The notes: generated by a model not told the origin, from the sequence alone. Shown: positions 24,699-32,744, counted from the stretch's first letter. The stretch is DNA of 37,856 bases from Rhodoplanes elegans (GCF_016653355.1 NZ_NHSK01000048.1:1-37856); one strand, 5' to 3'. Numbers and translations are program-made.

Positions 24699-26246
24699 TC
24701 ACCACCCCCACCGGCGCAGCGGCGGATCGCCGTCCAAAACCTCGATCAGCTTGCGGCCGGTCAGCGCGCTGTCCGGCGTCGAGCGGCCGGTGACGAAGGG
24801 CCAGTCGACCAGCACGCTGGTCGGATGACCGAAATTGCCGTGGAAGCCGCCGTCCGGGCCGGTCGCGTCGCGCAGGATGAACTCCAGCGGATAGGGCGGC
24901 GGCCCCATGTTGAAGTCGAGGAAGGTGTTGCGCGCCTTCACGAAGGCGGTGCCGTCCTTGTAGTCGTATTCGAGGCAGTGGCCGGTGACGTGCTTGCCCC
25001 AGATGATGCTCTTCCTGATGTTCATGTCGCGTGCGAAGGCCAGGCAGGCGACGCCGTAGCATTCCGCCGCGATCGGCTTGCCGGCGGCGAGAAAGGCCAG
25101 AATCACGTCGTGGACGCGCTGGTTGTTGACCATGTCGACGACCGGCCCGGAGCCGCCGACCAGCAGCACCGCGTCGTAGCGCGCGATGCTGTCGCGCGCC
25201 GCTTCCAGAGCGCGGTTGTAGGCCTCGAGCAGCCGCACGAAAGCGGGCGCCGAGTAGTAGGGCCGCTCCGGGAACCAGGCGGCGAGCGAGATCGGGTGTT
25301 GCAGGCGTGCGCCTTCCGGGGTCGAGGGATCGTCGAAGCGCCGCACCTTGGCGGCCATCTCGGGCGAGGTCACCGGACGCTGCAGCGGCGGATCGAAGAA
25401 GTCCGGATCCATGCTGACGGGAATCGCGTTCGGCCGCTTGCCGGTCGGCGTGCAGAAATCGACCGTGTATCCTGCGCGATCGAACTCCTCCAGCGGCCCG
25501 ATCAGCTCCTCGCCCCAGTAGCCCCACTCCGAGAGCATCACCAGCACATGGCGTTTTCCGCGCGGCTCCGGCAAGGGCGGAAGTGGCGCCGTCGGGGGCG
25601 CCGCGGGACCGGCCAGGATCGCGTCCTTGATCGCGTCGACGAAAGTCTCGGTCGCGTGCCAGGAGCTGTTGGTGACGAGATCGCCGTCGACCACCACCTG
25701 ATTCTTCTCCGGGGTGCCGGGCGCGCAGGGCGTGTAGAGGCCGCCGGCATTGATCACGTCGGCCAGCACCACCTTGTTGCAGATCACCTTGCGGCCGGCG
25801 AGCAGATCCGGCGCCGGCGTGAGCAGCCACAGCCCATGGCACGCCGCGCCCTTGACGATCGCCTTGTTCTGCATGGCGCGGCGGAAGAACCGCGCCGCCG
25901 GCACGCCGCGCGCCACCTCGGCCGCGTTGGCACCGGTCACGTCGTCGCGCTCGCTCCAGCGCAGCCGCACGCTGGTGTAGTTCGCCGAGACGATCACGGC
26001 GGCGTAGTCCTCGGGCGCCACCTCGTCGACGTCCTTGTCGACGTCGATCCATTCGGGCTGCTCGACCACGCCGGGCTCGACCGTCGAGTAGAAGCGTGCG
26101 CTCGCCTGGCCCCACAGGCGCGAGACGAGCTCGACGGTCGCGCCGTGGGCGGCGAAGCGCTCGCGATAGAGGCGGATCTCGCCGGGGATGAACTGCGACT
26201 CGACCAGGACGGCGATCTTCCTGCCGGCGAGCGGAGCGTTCGACAT
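24699..26246 (-). CDS. Double DJ-1/PfpI-domain protein
   Basis: A protein of 515 residues with two class I glutamine-amidotransferase-like DJ-1/PfpI domains in one chain. The first (about 10-205) has the acidic residue in VLVESQFIPGE and a nucleophile elbow GAACHGLWLL near 127-136. The second (about 228-480) has VMLSEWGYWGEELIG and an elbow AAECYGVACLAFARD near 398-412. Both Cys nucleophiles are kept, so both domains could be active; known family activities include peptidase, glyoxalase/deglycase and chaperone roles. The link between the domains is Pro-rich. An AGGAG site precedes the ATG at 26246. It starts 60 bases after the AGE-like gene. Which activity applies is unknown; with sugar-acting neighbours, handling of a reactive carbonyl sugar derivative is a reasonable but untested idea. 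Confidence 0.8.
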   Translation of the reverse strand: MSNAPLAGRKIAVLVESQFIPGEIRLYRERFAAHGATVELVSRLWGQASARFYSTVEPGVVEQPEWIDVDKDVDEVAPEDYAAVIVSANYTSVRLRWSERDDVTGANAAEVARGVPAARFFRRAMQNKAIVKGAACHGLWLLTPAPDLLAGRKVICNKVVLADVINAGGLYTPCAPGTPEKNQVVVDGDLVTNSSWHATETFVDAIKDAILAGPAAPPTAPLPPLPEPRGKRHVLVMLSEWGYWGEELIGPLEEFDRAGYTVDFCTPTGKRPNAIPVSMDPDFFDPPLQRPVTSPEMAAKVRRFDDPSTPEGARLQHPISLAAWFPERPYYSAPAFVRLLEAYNRALEAARDSIARYDAVLLVGGSGPVVDMVNNQRVHDVILAFLAAGKPIAAECYGVACLAFARDMNIRKSIIWGKHVTGHCLEYDYKDGTAFVKARNTFLDFNMGPPPYPLEFILRDATGPDGGFHGNFGHPTSVLVDWPFVTGRSTPDSALTGRKLIEVLDGDPPLRRWGW

Positions 26247-26306
26247 GACGGTCTCCTGTTCGGCGTGCGGTGCGACGTTCGGGATGATGTGCGGTCGGGC
26301 GGGCCT

Positions 26307-28352
26307 TCAGGTGGGAATCGCCGCGAACTGGACGACGAGCGCGATCGCACCGCCGTCCTGCGCGCCCGAAAGATTGGCGAGCGAGATCTGGAAGTCGTCG
26401 GGGTTCGACGGCTTGAGCTGCGCCGTCATGTCGATGCCGTTGACGACCACGCGCTCGATCGACAACCGCCCCGGCGGCATGAAGTCCGGCAGCACGTTGA
26501 TGGTCGTCTGGTTCGGTGACGGACGGATGCGGAAATAGAGGCAGAAGCCGTTGTCGGCGCCGTTGCCCGCATCGACGAAGGTGCGGATGTAGACATGCGC
26601 CAGATAGGCGAGCTCGAAGGCGTGATAGCCGATCGCGTGGCTGCTCTTCATGCCGTACTGGCCGTCGAGGATCGGCAGCCCGTTCTCGGTGGTGCGGAAA
26701 TAGTAGCCCTGCCGCTCGCGGTCGAGGAAGAATAGGTTCCAGAAGGCGGAGCATTCGCGGGCGAGCTGCAGGTAGATGCTGTCGCCCACCGTGGCGCCGT
26801 GCAGGATCAGATAGGCGAGCACGCCCTGCTCCTGCTGCCAGAAGTCCTTGGTGGCGCCCCAGGCGAACTGGATCGGCATGCCGCCGTTCGGGTGGCGCTC
26901 GACGCAGTCGAAGATGCCGCCGCGCACCGCGTCGAGCCCGACCGTCGCCATGTCGTCGCCCAGCTTGCGGGCGACCTGGAGGAGGCGCTTGGCGTGGTTG
27001 TCGTCGGCGGAGGCCTGCGGCCCGTGCCCCATGGCGCGGTGGCGGGCCGCGCGCATGTGGAAGTAGTTGGCGCAGCGCGTCAGGTTCCAGGCGATCTTCA
27101 GGTTGTGACCGACCACGGCGCGGTCCTGCTGCCAGCGATACGCATGGTCGGGCGTCCAGTCGTCGTGGAAGCGCTCGTTGACGTATCTCGAGCTCGGATC
27201 CGGGAACTTCTCGACGATCAGGGTGGTCGTCTCCTCCAGAATCGAGATTGCGGTCTTGAGGAGATCGGCCAGATAGGGGCGCGCGCTGCCGGCCGGCAGC
27301 GGCTCCAACGTGAGGATCAGGTTGACCAGATAGGCCGGGATGTGGTCGCCGATCGAGTTCCAGTTCTTGCGCTTGCAGTTCTCGCCGAGCGCCGGCGTGT
27401 CCGGCCGCATCGTCACCGGATCGAGATGCGAGTAGTAGCCGCCCTTGCCGGCGAAGCCCTTGGCGGTGGCGGACGGCGGATCCCAGTAGAAGGCCTGGAA
27501 GCTCTGGATGGTGCGCTTTATGTCCTCCAGCACCTCGGTGTCGAGTGTGATGCGGTAGTACTGGGTGAGTCCCGCGATGGCGTAGATCTGCTCGTAGAGC
27601 GGAATGGTGCCGATGTCGTCCGGCCCCTGCGAGGCGAAGTACAGGCTCTCGCCCTTCTCGCCCTCGCTGTGGCGGCGGCGGCCGTAGGCCCAGAAGCAGT
27701 ACTCGCCGTCGTGGCTCGACGAGCGGAACGCCTCGCGCAGATACTTCACGGCCGCCTGGGCGGCGAGGAAGTAGCGCTCGGCGCCGGTGATCAGGAACGC
27801 CGTCGAAAGGTCGTAGAGCAGGCGCGACAGCACTGCGCATTCCTGCACGTTGTCGTCGACCGGCTGGCCCAGGATGTTGAGGTTGGTGCGGTAGAACTTG
27901 GCGAAGTCGTCGATCGTGTAGTTGCGGCGCTCGTCGAACAGGTGGTCGAGGATGCGGTCCGCCATCTGGGTGACCTGCACGAGCCACCAGTGGGTCTCCT
28001 CGAACAAGTAGCGGTCCGGAGCGGAGTGGAGCAGATAGACGGTGCGCGCCTCGAAGCGGGCGCGGTCGCCGTCCTCCTGATAGAGCCCGGCGACGAAGAC
28101 GGGCCGGTCGCGCTGGATGTACTTGCGCAGCGCCATCTGCACGTCCGTGCCCGGCGGATCGGCGGCCGGATCGGGGACGCGGTCGCGCGAGATCTGGTCG
28201 AGATTGGTGACCACCTGATAGCTCGTCGTCACCCCCACGAAGGCCGTGAACTGATCGCCGCTGCGGGCCTGGAACGTGAAGCTGCCGTTCGCCTCGTCGA
28301 CCGCCCGAACCGTCCCCGCGATCGTGATGGTCTGGGTGAAGTTCTGCCGCAT
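26307..28352 (-). CDS. AGE-type (alpha/alpha)6-barrel protein, sugar epimerase-like
   Basis: A protein of 681 residues, first gene of the cassette; the ATG at 28352 follows a strong GGGAGGGAG site. Residues about 1-110 are a small beta domain (VRAVDEANGSFTFQARSGDQ) unlike the start of standard epimerases. Residues about 125-580 are helical repeats with N-acylglucosamine 2-epimerase/cellobiose epimerase features: a VVGHNLKIAWNLTRCANYF segment near 414, FAWGATKDFWQQEQGVLAYL near 490 and GYYFRTTENGLPILDG near 540. The last 90 residues form a second beta domain. AGE-family enzymes isomerise or epimerise free sugars at C2. At 681 residues this one is far longer than the usual 390-430, so substrate and even enzyme activity are uncertain. 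No signal peptide is visible. Confidence 0.72.
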   Translation of the reverse strand: MRQNFTQTITIAGTVRAVDEANGSFTFQARSGDQFTAFVGVTTSYQVVTNLDQISRDRVPDPAADPPGTDVQMALRKYIQRDRPVFVAGLYQEDGDRARFEARTVYLLHSAPDRYLFEETHWWLVQVTQMADRILDHLFDERRNYTIDDFAKFYRTNLNILGQPVDDNVQECAVLSRLLYDLSTAFLITGAERYFLAAQAAVKYLREAFRSSSHDGEYCFWAYGRRRHSEGEKGESLYFASQGPDDIGTIPLYEQIYAIAGLTQYYRITLDTEVLEDIKRTIQSFQAFYWDPPSATAKGFAGKGGYYSHLDPVTMRPDTPALGENCKRKNWNSIGDHIPAYLVNLILTLEPLPAGSARPYLADLLKTAISILEETTTLIVEKFPDPSSRYVNERFHDDWTPDHAYRWQQDRAVVGHNLKIAWNLTRCANYFHMRAARHRAMGHGPQASADDNHAKRLLQVARKLGDDMATVGLDAVRGGIFDCVERHPNGGMPIQFAWGATKDFWQQEQGVLAYLILHGATVGDSIYLQLARECSAFWNLFFLDRERQGYYFRTTENGLPILDGQYGMKSSHAIGYHAFELAYLAHVYIRTFVDAGNGADNGFCLYFRIRPSPNQTTINVLPDFMPPGRLSIERVVVNGIDMTAQLKPSNPDDFQISLANLSGAQDGGAIALVVQFAAIPT

Positions 28353-28522
28353 CGGCTCCCTCCCTGCTCGCTCGGCCGGTTCGCGGCGACGCGGCGGACC
28401 AGGCGCGCGGCGTTGGCCACACGCTGGTGACGGCGCGGTCGTGGAACAGCCCGGTTTTGGTCTCGCCCGCTACCGATCGGCGGATCGCACCACCTGCGGT
28501 GCAGCCGGCATCGGCGGCGCAA

Positions 28523-28551
28523 CCAATAGGAGATTAGCTTCCTAGTTGCAA
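28523..28551 (-). promoter_or_regulatory. Possible promoter of the AGE/DJ-1/EthD/GH13 cassette
   Basis: On the minus strand TTGCAA (28551-28546), a 17-base spacer and TATTGG (28528-28523). Spacing is ideal, the -10 only three of six. The leader to the first gene would be about 165 bases. Confidence 0.3.
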
Positions 28552-28694
28552 CCTGTGAATGCAACCGCGCCGATCACGACTTCGCGGGCACCCGACCGGC
28601 GCCGGCCGCAGCGCGCCCGGCCGACCGCGCGGGTTCAGCCGCAGCCAATTCGGGTGCAGCGAGTTCGGACGCCGTCCCCCGCCGCCGCGTCACA

Positions 28695-28712
28695 CTGTCA
28701 TGAAGGCGTCAC
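28695..28712 (+). promoter_or_regulatory. Pho-box-like direct repeat upstream of btaA
   Basis: CTGTCAT at 28695-28701 and GCGTCAC at 28706-28712 are two 7-base units with an 11-base period, the geometry of PhoB boxes. The first unit is perfect, the second matches five of seven. GATACA at 28722-28727 follows at the right distance for a -10. Regulation by phosphate starvation is the expected logic for betaine lipid genes. Confidence 0.5.
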
Positions 28713-28806
28713 CGGCTGATCGATACACACGCCGGTGTTCGACCGCGTGCCGTTCGCGCGTGGTGATTTGGACGCATCCCTTTCATCGCAGTCATCGAGG
28801 CCCGGT

Positions 28807-30051
28807 GTGATCTCCTCGCCGTCGAAGGTCCGGTGCGGCGTCAGCGCCGCCGTCCGTCGCACTCCCGCCCTGTCGCGCCAGGGCCTTTCCGAAATCGTCT
28901 TCGCCTGGATGTTCCGCGGGCTCGTCTATCCGCAGATCTGGGAGGATCCGGCCGTCGACATGGAGGCCCTGCAGATCGGCCGCGACCATCACGTGGTGGC
29001 GATCGCCTCCGGTGGCTGCAACGTGCTCTCGTATCTGATCGCCGACCCGGCGCGCATCACCGCCGTCGACGTCAACACGGCGCATGTCGCGCTGGTGCGC
29101 CTGAAGCTCGCCGCCGCCCGGCATCTGCCGTCGTGGCGCGCCTTCTACCGGTTCTTCGGCACGGCCGACGAGGCGGTCAATGTCGAGGCCTACTGGAACC
29201 ATCTGGCGCCGCGGCTCGACGCGTCGACCCGCGCCTACTGGGAGGGGCGCGGCGCCTTCGGGCTCGGCCGGCGGCGCATCTCGCTGTTCGCCCGCAACGT
29301 CTACAAGCACGGCCTGCTCGGCCATTTCATCGGGCTGGGCCACGCGGTGGCGCGGCTCTACGGCGTCGACCTGCGCCGGCTGCTCGCCGCGCGGTCGCGC
29401 GAAGAGCAGCTCGAACTGTTCCAGACGCTGCTCGCGCCGCTGTTCGAGAAGCGCTTCGTGCGCTGGGCGGTCGACCGGCCGGTCGCGCTCTACGGCCTCG
29501 GCATCCCGCCGGCCCAGTACGCCGCGCTCGCGTCGGCCGGCGGCGGCGACATGGCGGCGGTGCTGCGCAGCCGGGTCGAGCGGCTCACCTGCGGCTTCGA
29601 TCTCGACGACAACTACTTCGCGTGGCAGGCCTTCGGCCGCCGCTACGGCGACGGCGAGCGCGATCCGGTGCCGCCCTATCTGGAGCGCGACAACTTCGCC
29701 GCCGTGAGCGCCCGGGCAAACCGCGTCGCCGTCGTCAACGCGGCGATGACCGAGCATCTCGCGGCGCAGCCGGCCCAGTCGGTCGATCGCTACGTGCTGC
29801 TCGACGCCCAGGACTGGATGACCGACGCCCAGCTCGATGCGCTGTGGGGCGAGATCACCCGCACCGCGAAGCCGGGCGCCCGGGTGATCTTCCGCACCGC
29901 CGCCGAGCCGAGCCTGCTGCCCGGCCGGCTCGACGACGCGATCCTGTCGCGCTGGCGCTACGAGGCGGACGCCTCGCGTGCCTTCACGGCGCGCGACCGC
30001 TCGGCCATCTATGGCGGCTTCCATCTCTACGTGCTGGACGACCGGACCTGA
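28807..30051 (+). CDS. btaA: S-adenosylmethionine:diacylglycerol 3-amino-3-carboxypropyl transferase BtaA
   Basis: A protein of 414 residues from the GTG at 28807, chosen because GAGG lies about seven bases upstream; an earlier GTG at 28735 has no such site. BtaA transfers the aminocarboxypropyl group of SAM to diacylglycerol to make diacylglycerylhomoserine, the first step to the phosphorus-free betaine lipid DGTS. Family features include the LVYPQIWEDPAVDMEAL segment near 39-55, the SAM-binding ASGGCNVLSYLIADPARITA segment near 67-86 with a VDVNTAH acidic end, and a LDAQDWMTDAQL segment near 337-348. The btaB gene follows after one base. Confidence 0.93.
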   Translation: MISSPSKVRCGVSAAVRRTPALSRQGLSEIVFAWMFRGLVYPQIWEDPAVDMEALQIGRDHHVVAIASGGCNVLSYLIADPARITAVDVNTAHVALVRLKLAAARHLPSWRAFYRFFGTADEAVNVEAYWNHLAPRLDASTRAYWEGRGAFGLGRRRISLFARNVYKHGLLGHFIGLGHAVARLYGVDLRRLLAARSREEQLELFQTLLAPLFEKRFVRWAVDRPVALYGLGIPPAQYAALASAGGGDMAAVLRSRVERLTCGFDLDDNYFAWQAFGRRYGDGERDPVPPYLERDNFAAVSARANRVAVVNAAMTEHLAAQPAQSVDRYVLLDAQDWMTDAQLDALWGEITRTAKPGARVIFRTAAEPSLLPGRLDDAILSRWRYEADASRAFTARDRSAIYGGFHLYVLDDRT

Positions 30052-30052
30052 G

Positions 30053-30739
30053 ATGACGCACGCGATCGACGACCGCGGCGGCGATGCGGCGGCCGCCGAC
30101 GCCACCGCGCGCATGAACCGGATGTACCGCCGCCAGCGGCACCTCTACGACCTCACGCGCAAATACTACCTGCTCGGTCGCGACGATCTGATCGAGCGGC
30201 TCGCCCCGCGCCCCGGCGACCGCGTGCTGGAGATCGGCTGCGGCACCGGGCGCAATCTCGTGCGGGCGGCGCGCCGCTGGCCGCAGGCGCGCTTCTTCGG
30301 CGTCGACATCTCGACCGAGATGCTGGCGAGCGCCGCGGAGGCGATCGCCCGCGCCGGCCTCGGCGGGCGGGTCGCGATCGCGCATGCCGACGCCGTCACG
30401 CTCGACCCGGCCGCCGTGTTCGGCGTGCCGCGGTTCGAGCGGGTCTACTTCTCCTACACGCTGTCGATGATCCCGGACTGGCACGGCGCGCTCGACCGGG
30501 CGCTCGCCCTGGTGGCGCCCGGCGGCGAGTTGCAGATCGTCGACTTCGGCGGTCAGGAGCGGCTGCCGGACAGCCTGCGGACGGCGTTGCGGGCGTGGCT
30601 GGCGTTGTTCCACGTCACCCCGCGCGACCATCTGGAGACACGTCTCGCCGCCCGGGCGCAGGCGCTCGGGGCGGCGTTGACGGTGGAGCGTCCTTACCGC
30701 GGCTACGCGCAGCGCGCCCGCCTGCGGATCGCCTGCTGA
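30053..30739 (+). CDS. btaB: Diacylglycerylhomoserine N-methyltransferase BtaB
   Basis: A protein of 228 residues that uses SAM to methylate the amino group of diacylglycerylhomoserine three times, giving DGTS. The SAM motif I is VLEIGCGTGRNLVRAARR near 58-75, with FFGVDISTEML as motif II. The N-terminal YDLTRKYYLLGRDDLI segment is typical of BtaB. The ATG at 30053 starts one base after the btaA stop, so the two are translated together. Its stop converges on the H-NS-like gene across a strong hairpin. Confidence 0.92.
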   Translation: MTHAIDDRGGDAAAADATARMNRMYRRQRHLYDLTRKYYLLGRDDLIERLAPRPGDRVLEIGCGTGRNLVRAARRWPQARFFGVDISTEMLASAAEAIARAGLGGRVAIAHADAVTLDPAAVFGVPRFERVYFSYTLSMIPDWHGALDRALALVAPGGELQIVDFGGQERLPDSLRTALRAWLALFHVTPRDHLETRLAARAQALGAALTVERPYRGYAQRARLRIAC

Positions 30740-30790
30740 CGGCACGGCTCGCCGACACGACCGCGCGTCCGGCCGCGAAAGATCGACTTC

Positions 30791-30818
30791 GGCGCCGCGG
30801 CGAGATCGCCGCTGCGCC
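30791..30818. terminator. Hairpin between convergent btaB and H-NS-like genes
   Basis: GGCGC and GCGCC, then after one mismatch GCGGCG and CGCCGC, pair around AGAT. It is a long GC-rich stem in the 104-base gap between convergent stops. No T-tract is present, so termination could serve either direction only weakly. Confidence 0.5.
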
Positions 30819-30843
30819 CGGTGGCGACGGGGCCGCGGGCCGC

Positions 30844-31233
30844 TCAGCCGCGCTTGCGACGGCCGCGGGCACCACCCTTGCGGGCCGGCTTCTCGGCGAC
30901 CTCTTCGACCTCGGCCTCGTCGGCGCCCTCGATCGAGAACTCGTCGAGCGAGTGACCGTCGGCGAGCAGCGCCGCCAGCCACTTCGGATGCGCGCCACGG
31001 CCGGCCCAGGTCTCGCCGTTCGGACCGCGATACTTCGGCGCCACCTTCACGCCTTTCAGGGCGCTCGACCGGCCGCCGGCCGACGCGCCACGGGCCGGGC
31101 GGCCGCGCGCCGTCTCGAGCGCGCTGAGCTGCTTCTTCAGCTCGCGGCTCCGCTCCTCCAGGGTGTCGTCGATCTCGCCGCGCAAGGCGAGCAGCGCATC
31201 GACGTCCATGGCCTTGAGATTCACATTAGCCAT
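30844..31233 (-). CDS. H-NS family nucleoid protein
   Basis: A protein of 129 residues of the HvrA/H-NS type. Residues about 5-42 form an oligomerising coiled coil (LLALRGEIDDTLEERSRELK). The C-terminal DNA-binding core is YRGPNGETWAGRGAHPKWL near 68-86, with the AGRG element that inserts into the minor groove of AT-rich DNA. A basic, Gly/Arg-rich tail (KPARKGGARGRRKRG) follows an acidic stretch. AGGAG precedes the ATG. In purple bacteria, HvrA-type members tune photosynthesis and nitrogen-fixation genes; in this genome it may silence AT-rich islands. The upstream leader has a 13-base direct repeat and a long AT-rich tract that it could bind itself. Confidence 0.92.
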   Translation of the reverse strand: MANVNLKAMDVDALLALRGEIDDTLEERSRELKKQLSALETARGRPARGASAGGRSSALKGVKVAPKYRGPNGETWAGRGAHPKWLAALLADGHSLDEFSIEGADEAEVEEVAEKPARKGGARGRRKRG

Positions 31234-32090
31234 TGTCCGACTCTCCTAAATGGAGGTGAAGTTTTCTTCCGAGGGTCGAGCTTGTGCCGGGCAACCTCGT
31301 GACGATCGATCTCGGCGCGATCGATCTCGGTCCGGTCGGCGAACAAACCGGTGGGCGGGATATGAATAAGGCTCTTCTCACGTGCATGACTGTATCGCAA
31401 GTGAAAAACTGTATTTGGCTAACCGCGGAAAAATTGCGCCGCGCAAATATATTTACTTTTGATTTGTAGAGCCGAGGCCTCGCCCCGCGCTTATCGGCCG
31501 GCTGGACCCGGAAATCGGCCCGAAGTGCCACCAAACAAACCTGATTGTATTAGAATTAGCCCCATCCGCAAGCGAAAACACGCGAGAAACACTACGGAAA
31601 CCTCTCCGTCGAAAACACCGGAGCGGCGACTTTCCACATGTTTTCCCGACATTCGGAACAACATGCGAGGCTCGCGAGGTTGCGCACTCCGCAACTCGAC
31701 CGCACGAATCAGTGTCGTCGACAACCTTTTGTCGGATACCGGCCATCCGCCGGCGGGCGACCAGATTCGGGCACCGAAAGGAATCCGGGATCAAAAGCTC
31801 GATTCCGACGGGCCGGACGGGCGACACGAAGCCGGGCTTTTTCACGCAAAAGTCGGTCGGCGCAGGAAAATCCCGGGGCCGGAACTGTGGCCTTGGCGCG
31901 GCGGAATGGCCCGTGGCAACGAAATGCCGACGCAAGGGTCCGGGCAATCCCCTTGCCGGGCGGCGCCGTGCCGAACCGGCGGGGCTGTCGCGCACGCAGG
32001 TCAGGCGAGCGGCGCCGGGCGTTGCGTGGCCCGCCATCTCCGACGCATCATCCCGCCCGTCGTTTCCCTATTCCGACCGCAGAGGCATTC
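31234..32090. other. Long lower-GC intergenic region between H-NS-like and ABM genes
   Basis: 857 bases, the longest non-coding stretch in the window and clearly poorer in GC than its flanks. It holds a 13-base direct repeat at 31303-31330, an AT-rich tract at about 31385-31470 that includes two ACTGTAT units (31389-31395 and 31408-31414), and several weak stems. Open frames here have no ribosome sites or recognisable products. Promoters for both flanking genes must lie here. Confidence 0.6.
31303..31330. repeat. Direct repeat CGATCGATCTCGG x2 upstream of the H-NS-like gene
   Basis: The 13-base unit occurs at 31303-31315 and 31318-31330 with a 15-base period, 70-97 bases before the start codon. 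It may be an operator or a replication slip; its role is unknown. Confidence 0.55.
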
Positions 32091-32390
32091 ATGGTCCTGG
32101 AAATCGCGCAGATCGAGGTGAAGCCCGGCCTGGAGGCCGAGTTCGAGGCGGGGGTCGTGAAAGCGGTGCCGCTGTTCCGTCGGGCCAAGGGCTGCTCCGG
32201 CGTGACCCTTCAGAAGAGCCACGAGAAGCCCTCGCGCTACCGCCTCTTCGTCAAATGGGAGACGCTGCAGAACCACACGGTCGACTTCCGCGGCTCGCCC
32301 GACTTCCAGGCCTGGCGCGAATGCGTCGGTCACACCTTCGCGGCGCCGCCCGAGGTCGAGCACGTCGTGCAGGTCGTCGACGGGTTCTGA
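32091..32390 (+). CDS. Antibiotic biosynthesis monooxygenase (ABM)-fold protein
   Basis: A protein of 99 residues with the dimeric alpha-beta barrel pattern of ABM proteins: IAQIEVKPGLEAEFEAGV, then GCSGVTLQKSHEKPSRYRLF, VKWETLQNHTVDFRGSPDFQ and a closing strand EVEHVVQVVDGF. The WETLQNHTV element (usually WxsxeahxxH) is well kept. AGAGG five bases before the ATG at 32091 supports the start. Family members include quinol monooxygenases and heme-degrading or unknown enzymes; no specific one can be named. It is monocistronic and converges on the FmdB-like gene. Confidence 0.85.
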   Translation: MVLEIAQIEVKPGLEAEFEAGVVKAVPLFRRAKGCSGVTLQKSHEKPSRYRLFVKWETLQNHTVDFRGSPDFQAWRECVGHTFAAPPEVEHVVQVVDGF

Positions 32391-32452
32391 GCCCGATCGC
32401 CGCGCAGCGGCCGATCGATCTGCGGCCTGCGTGGCCGCCATCCGGCATCAGA

Positions 32453-32474
32453 GTGCCGCACGCGCGTGCGGCAC
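32453..32474. terminator. Perfect palindrome between convergent ABM and FmdB-like genes
   Basis: GTGCCGCACGC (32453-32463) is exactly complementary to GCGTGCGGCAC (32464-32474). Placed in the 126-base gap between convergent stops, it is a plausible bidirectional terminator without a T-tract. Confidence 0.5.
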
Positions 32475-32516
32475 CAGACAGATCGAAGGCTGCCGGCGAA
32501 CGGCCGGCGCCGGCCG

Positions 32517-32744
32517 TCAGCCGCAGCCGCCCATGCCCATCGCCATGCCCGGACACTGGCCGCAGCCGCCGGGCGTGCAGGCCGGCTCCGCGTCGGCGCC
32601 GCCCTTCTGGGGCGAGGCGATCAGCGAGAGCTGCTGCTCCAGCTCGACGGCGCCACAGGCCGGGCATTCCGGCACGTCCGAGGACCGCACCAGGGTCTGA
32701 AACATGTGGCCGCAGCCTTTGCATGCGAAGCCGTAGATCGGCAT
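32517..32744 (-). CDS. FmdB-family zinc-ribbon protein with Cys/Gly/Met-rich tail
   Basis: A protein of 75 residues from the ATG at 32744 (GGAGG six bases upstream). The N-terminal ribbon MPIYGFACKGCGHMFQTL with CPACG after it carries two Cys pairs for zinc. The last 20 residues are rich in Cys, Gly and Met (CGQCPGMAMGMGGCG), which could bind a soft metal. FmdB was first described as a regulator of formamidase genes; the family function is still unclear. It lies 117 bases after the GntR regulator on the same strand and may be in its operon. Confidence 0.85.
   Translation of the reverse strand: MPIYGFACKGCGHMFQTLVRSSDVPECPACGAVELEQQLSLIASPQKGGADAEPACTPGGCGQCPGMAMGMGGCG

Larger units (their letters stand above)
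28353..28806. other. Divergent intergenic region between the AGE cassette and btaA
   Basis: 454 bases with a possible leftward promoter at 28523-28551 for the AGE cassette and a Pho-box-like element at 28695-28712 for btaAB. TTGCAAC and ATGCAAC occur as a short direct repeat at 28546-28565. No gene is visible. Confidence 0.65.

Noticed and set aside
26799-28430. 543-residue plus-strand frame opposite the AGE-like gene
   Set aside because: Shadow frame with typical Asp/Val/Arg-rich composition and no ribosome site.
28735-28806. Earlier GTG start for btaA at 28735
   Set aside because: No ribosome site there, the added 24 residues show no family pattern, and it would start close to the predicted promoter. 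The GTG at 28807 has GAGG at the right distance.
31459-32121. Open frames in the long lower-GC intergenic region
   Set aside because: Overlapping frames on both strands with no ribosome site or domain; the region is better read as regulatory.
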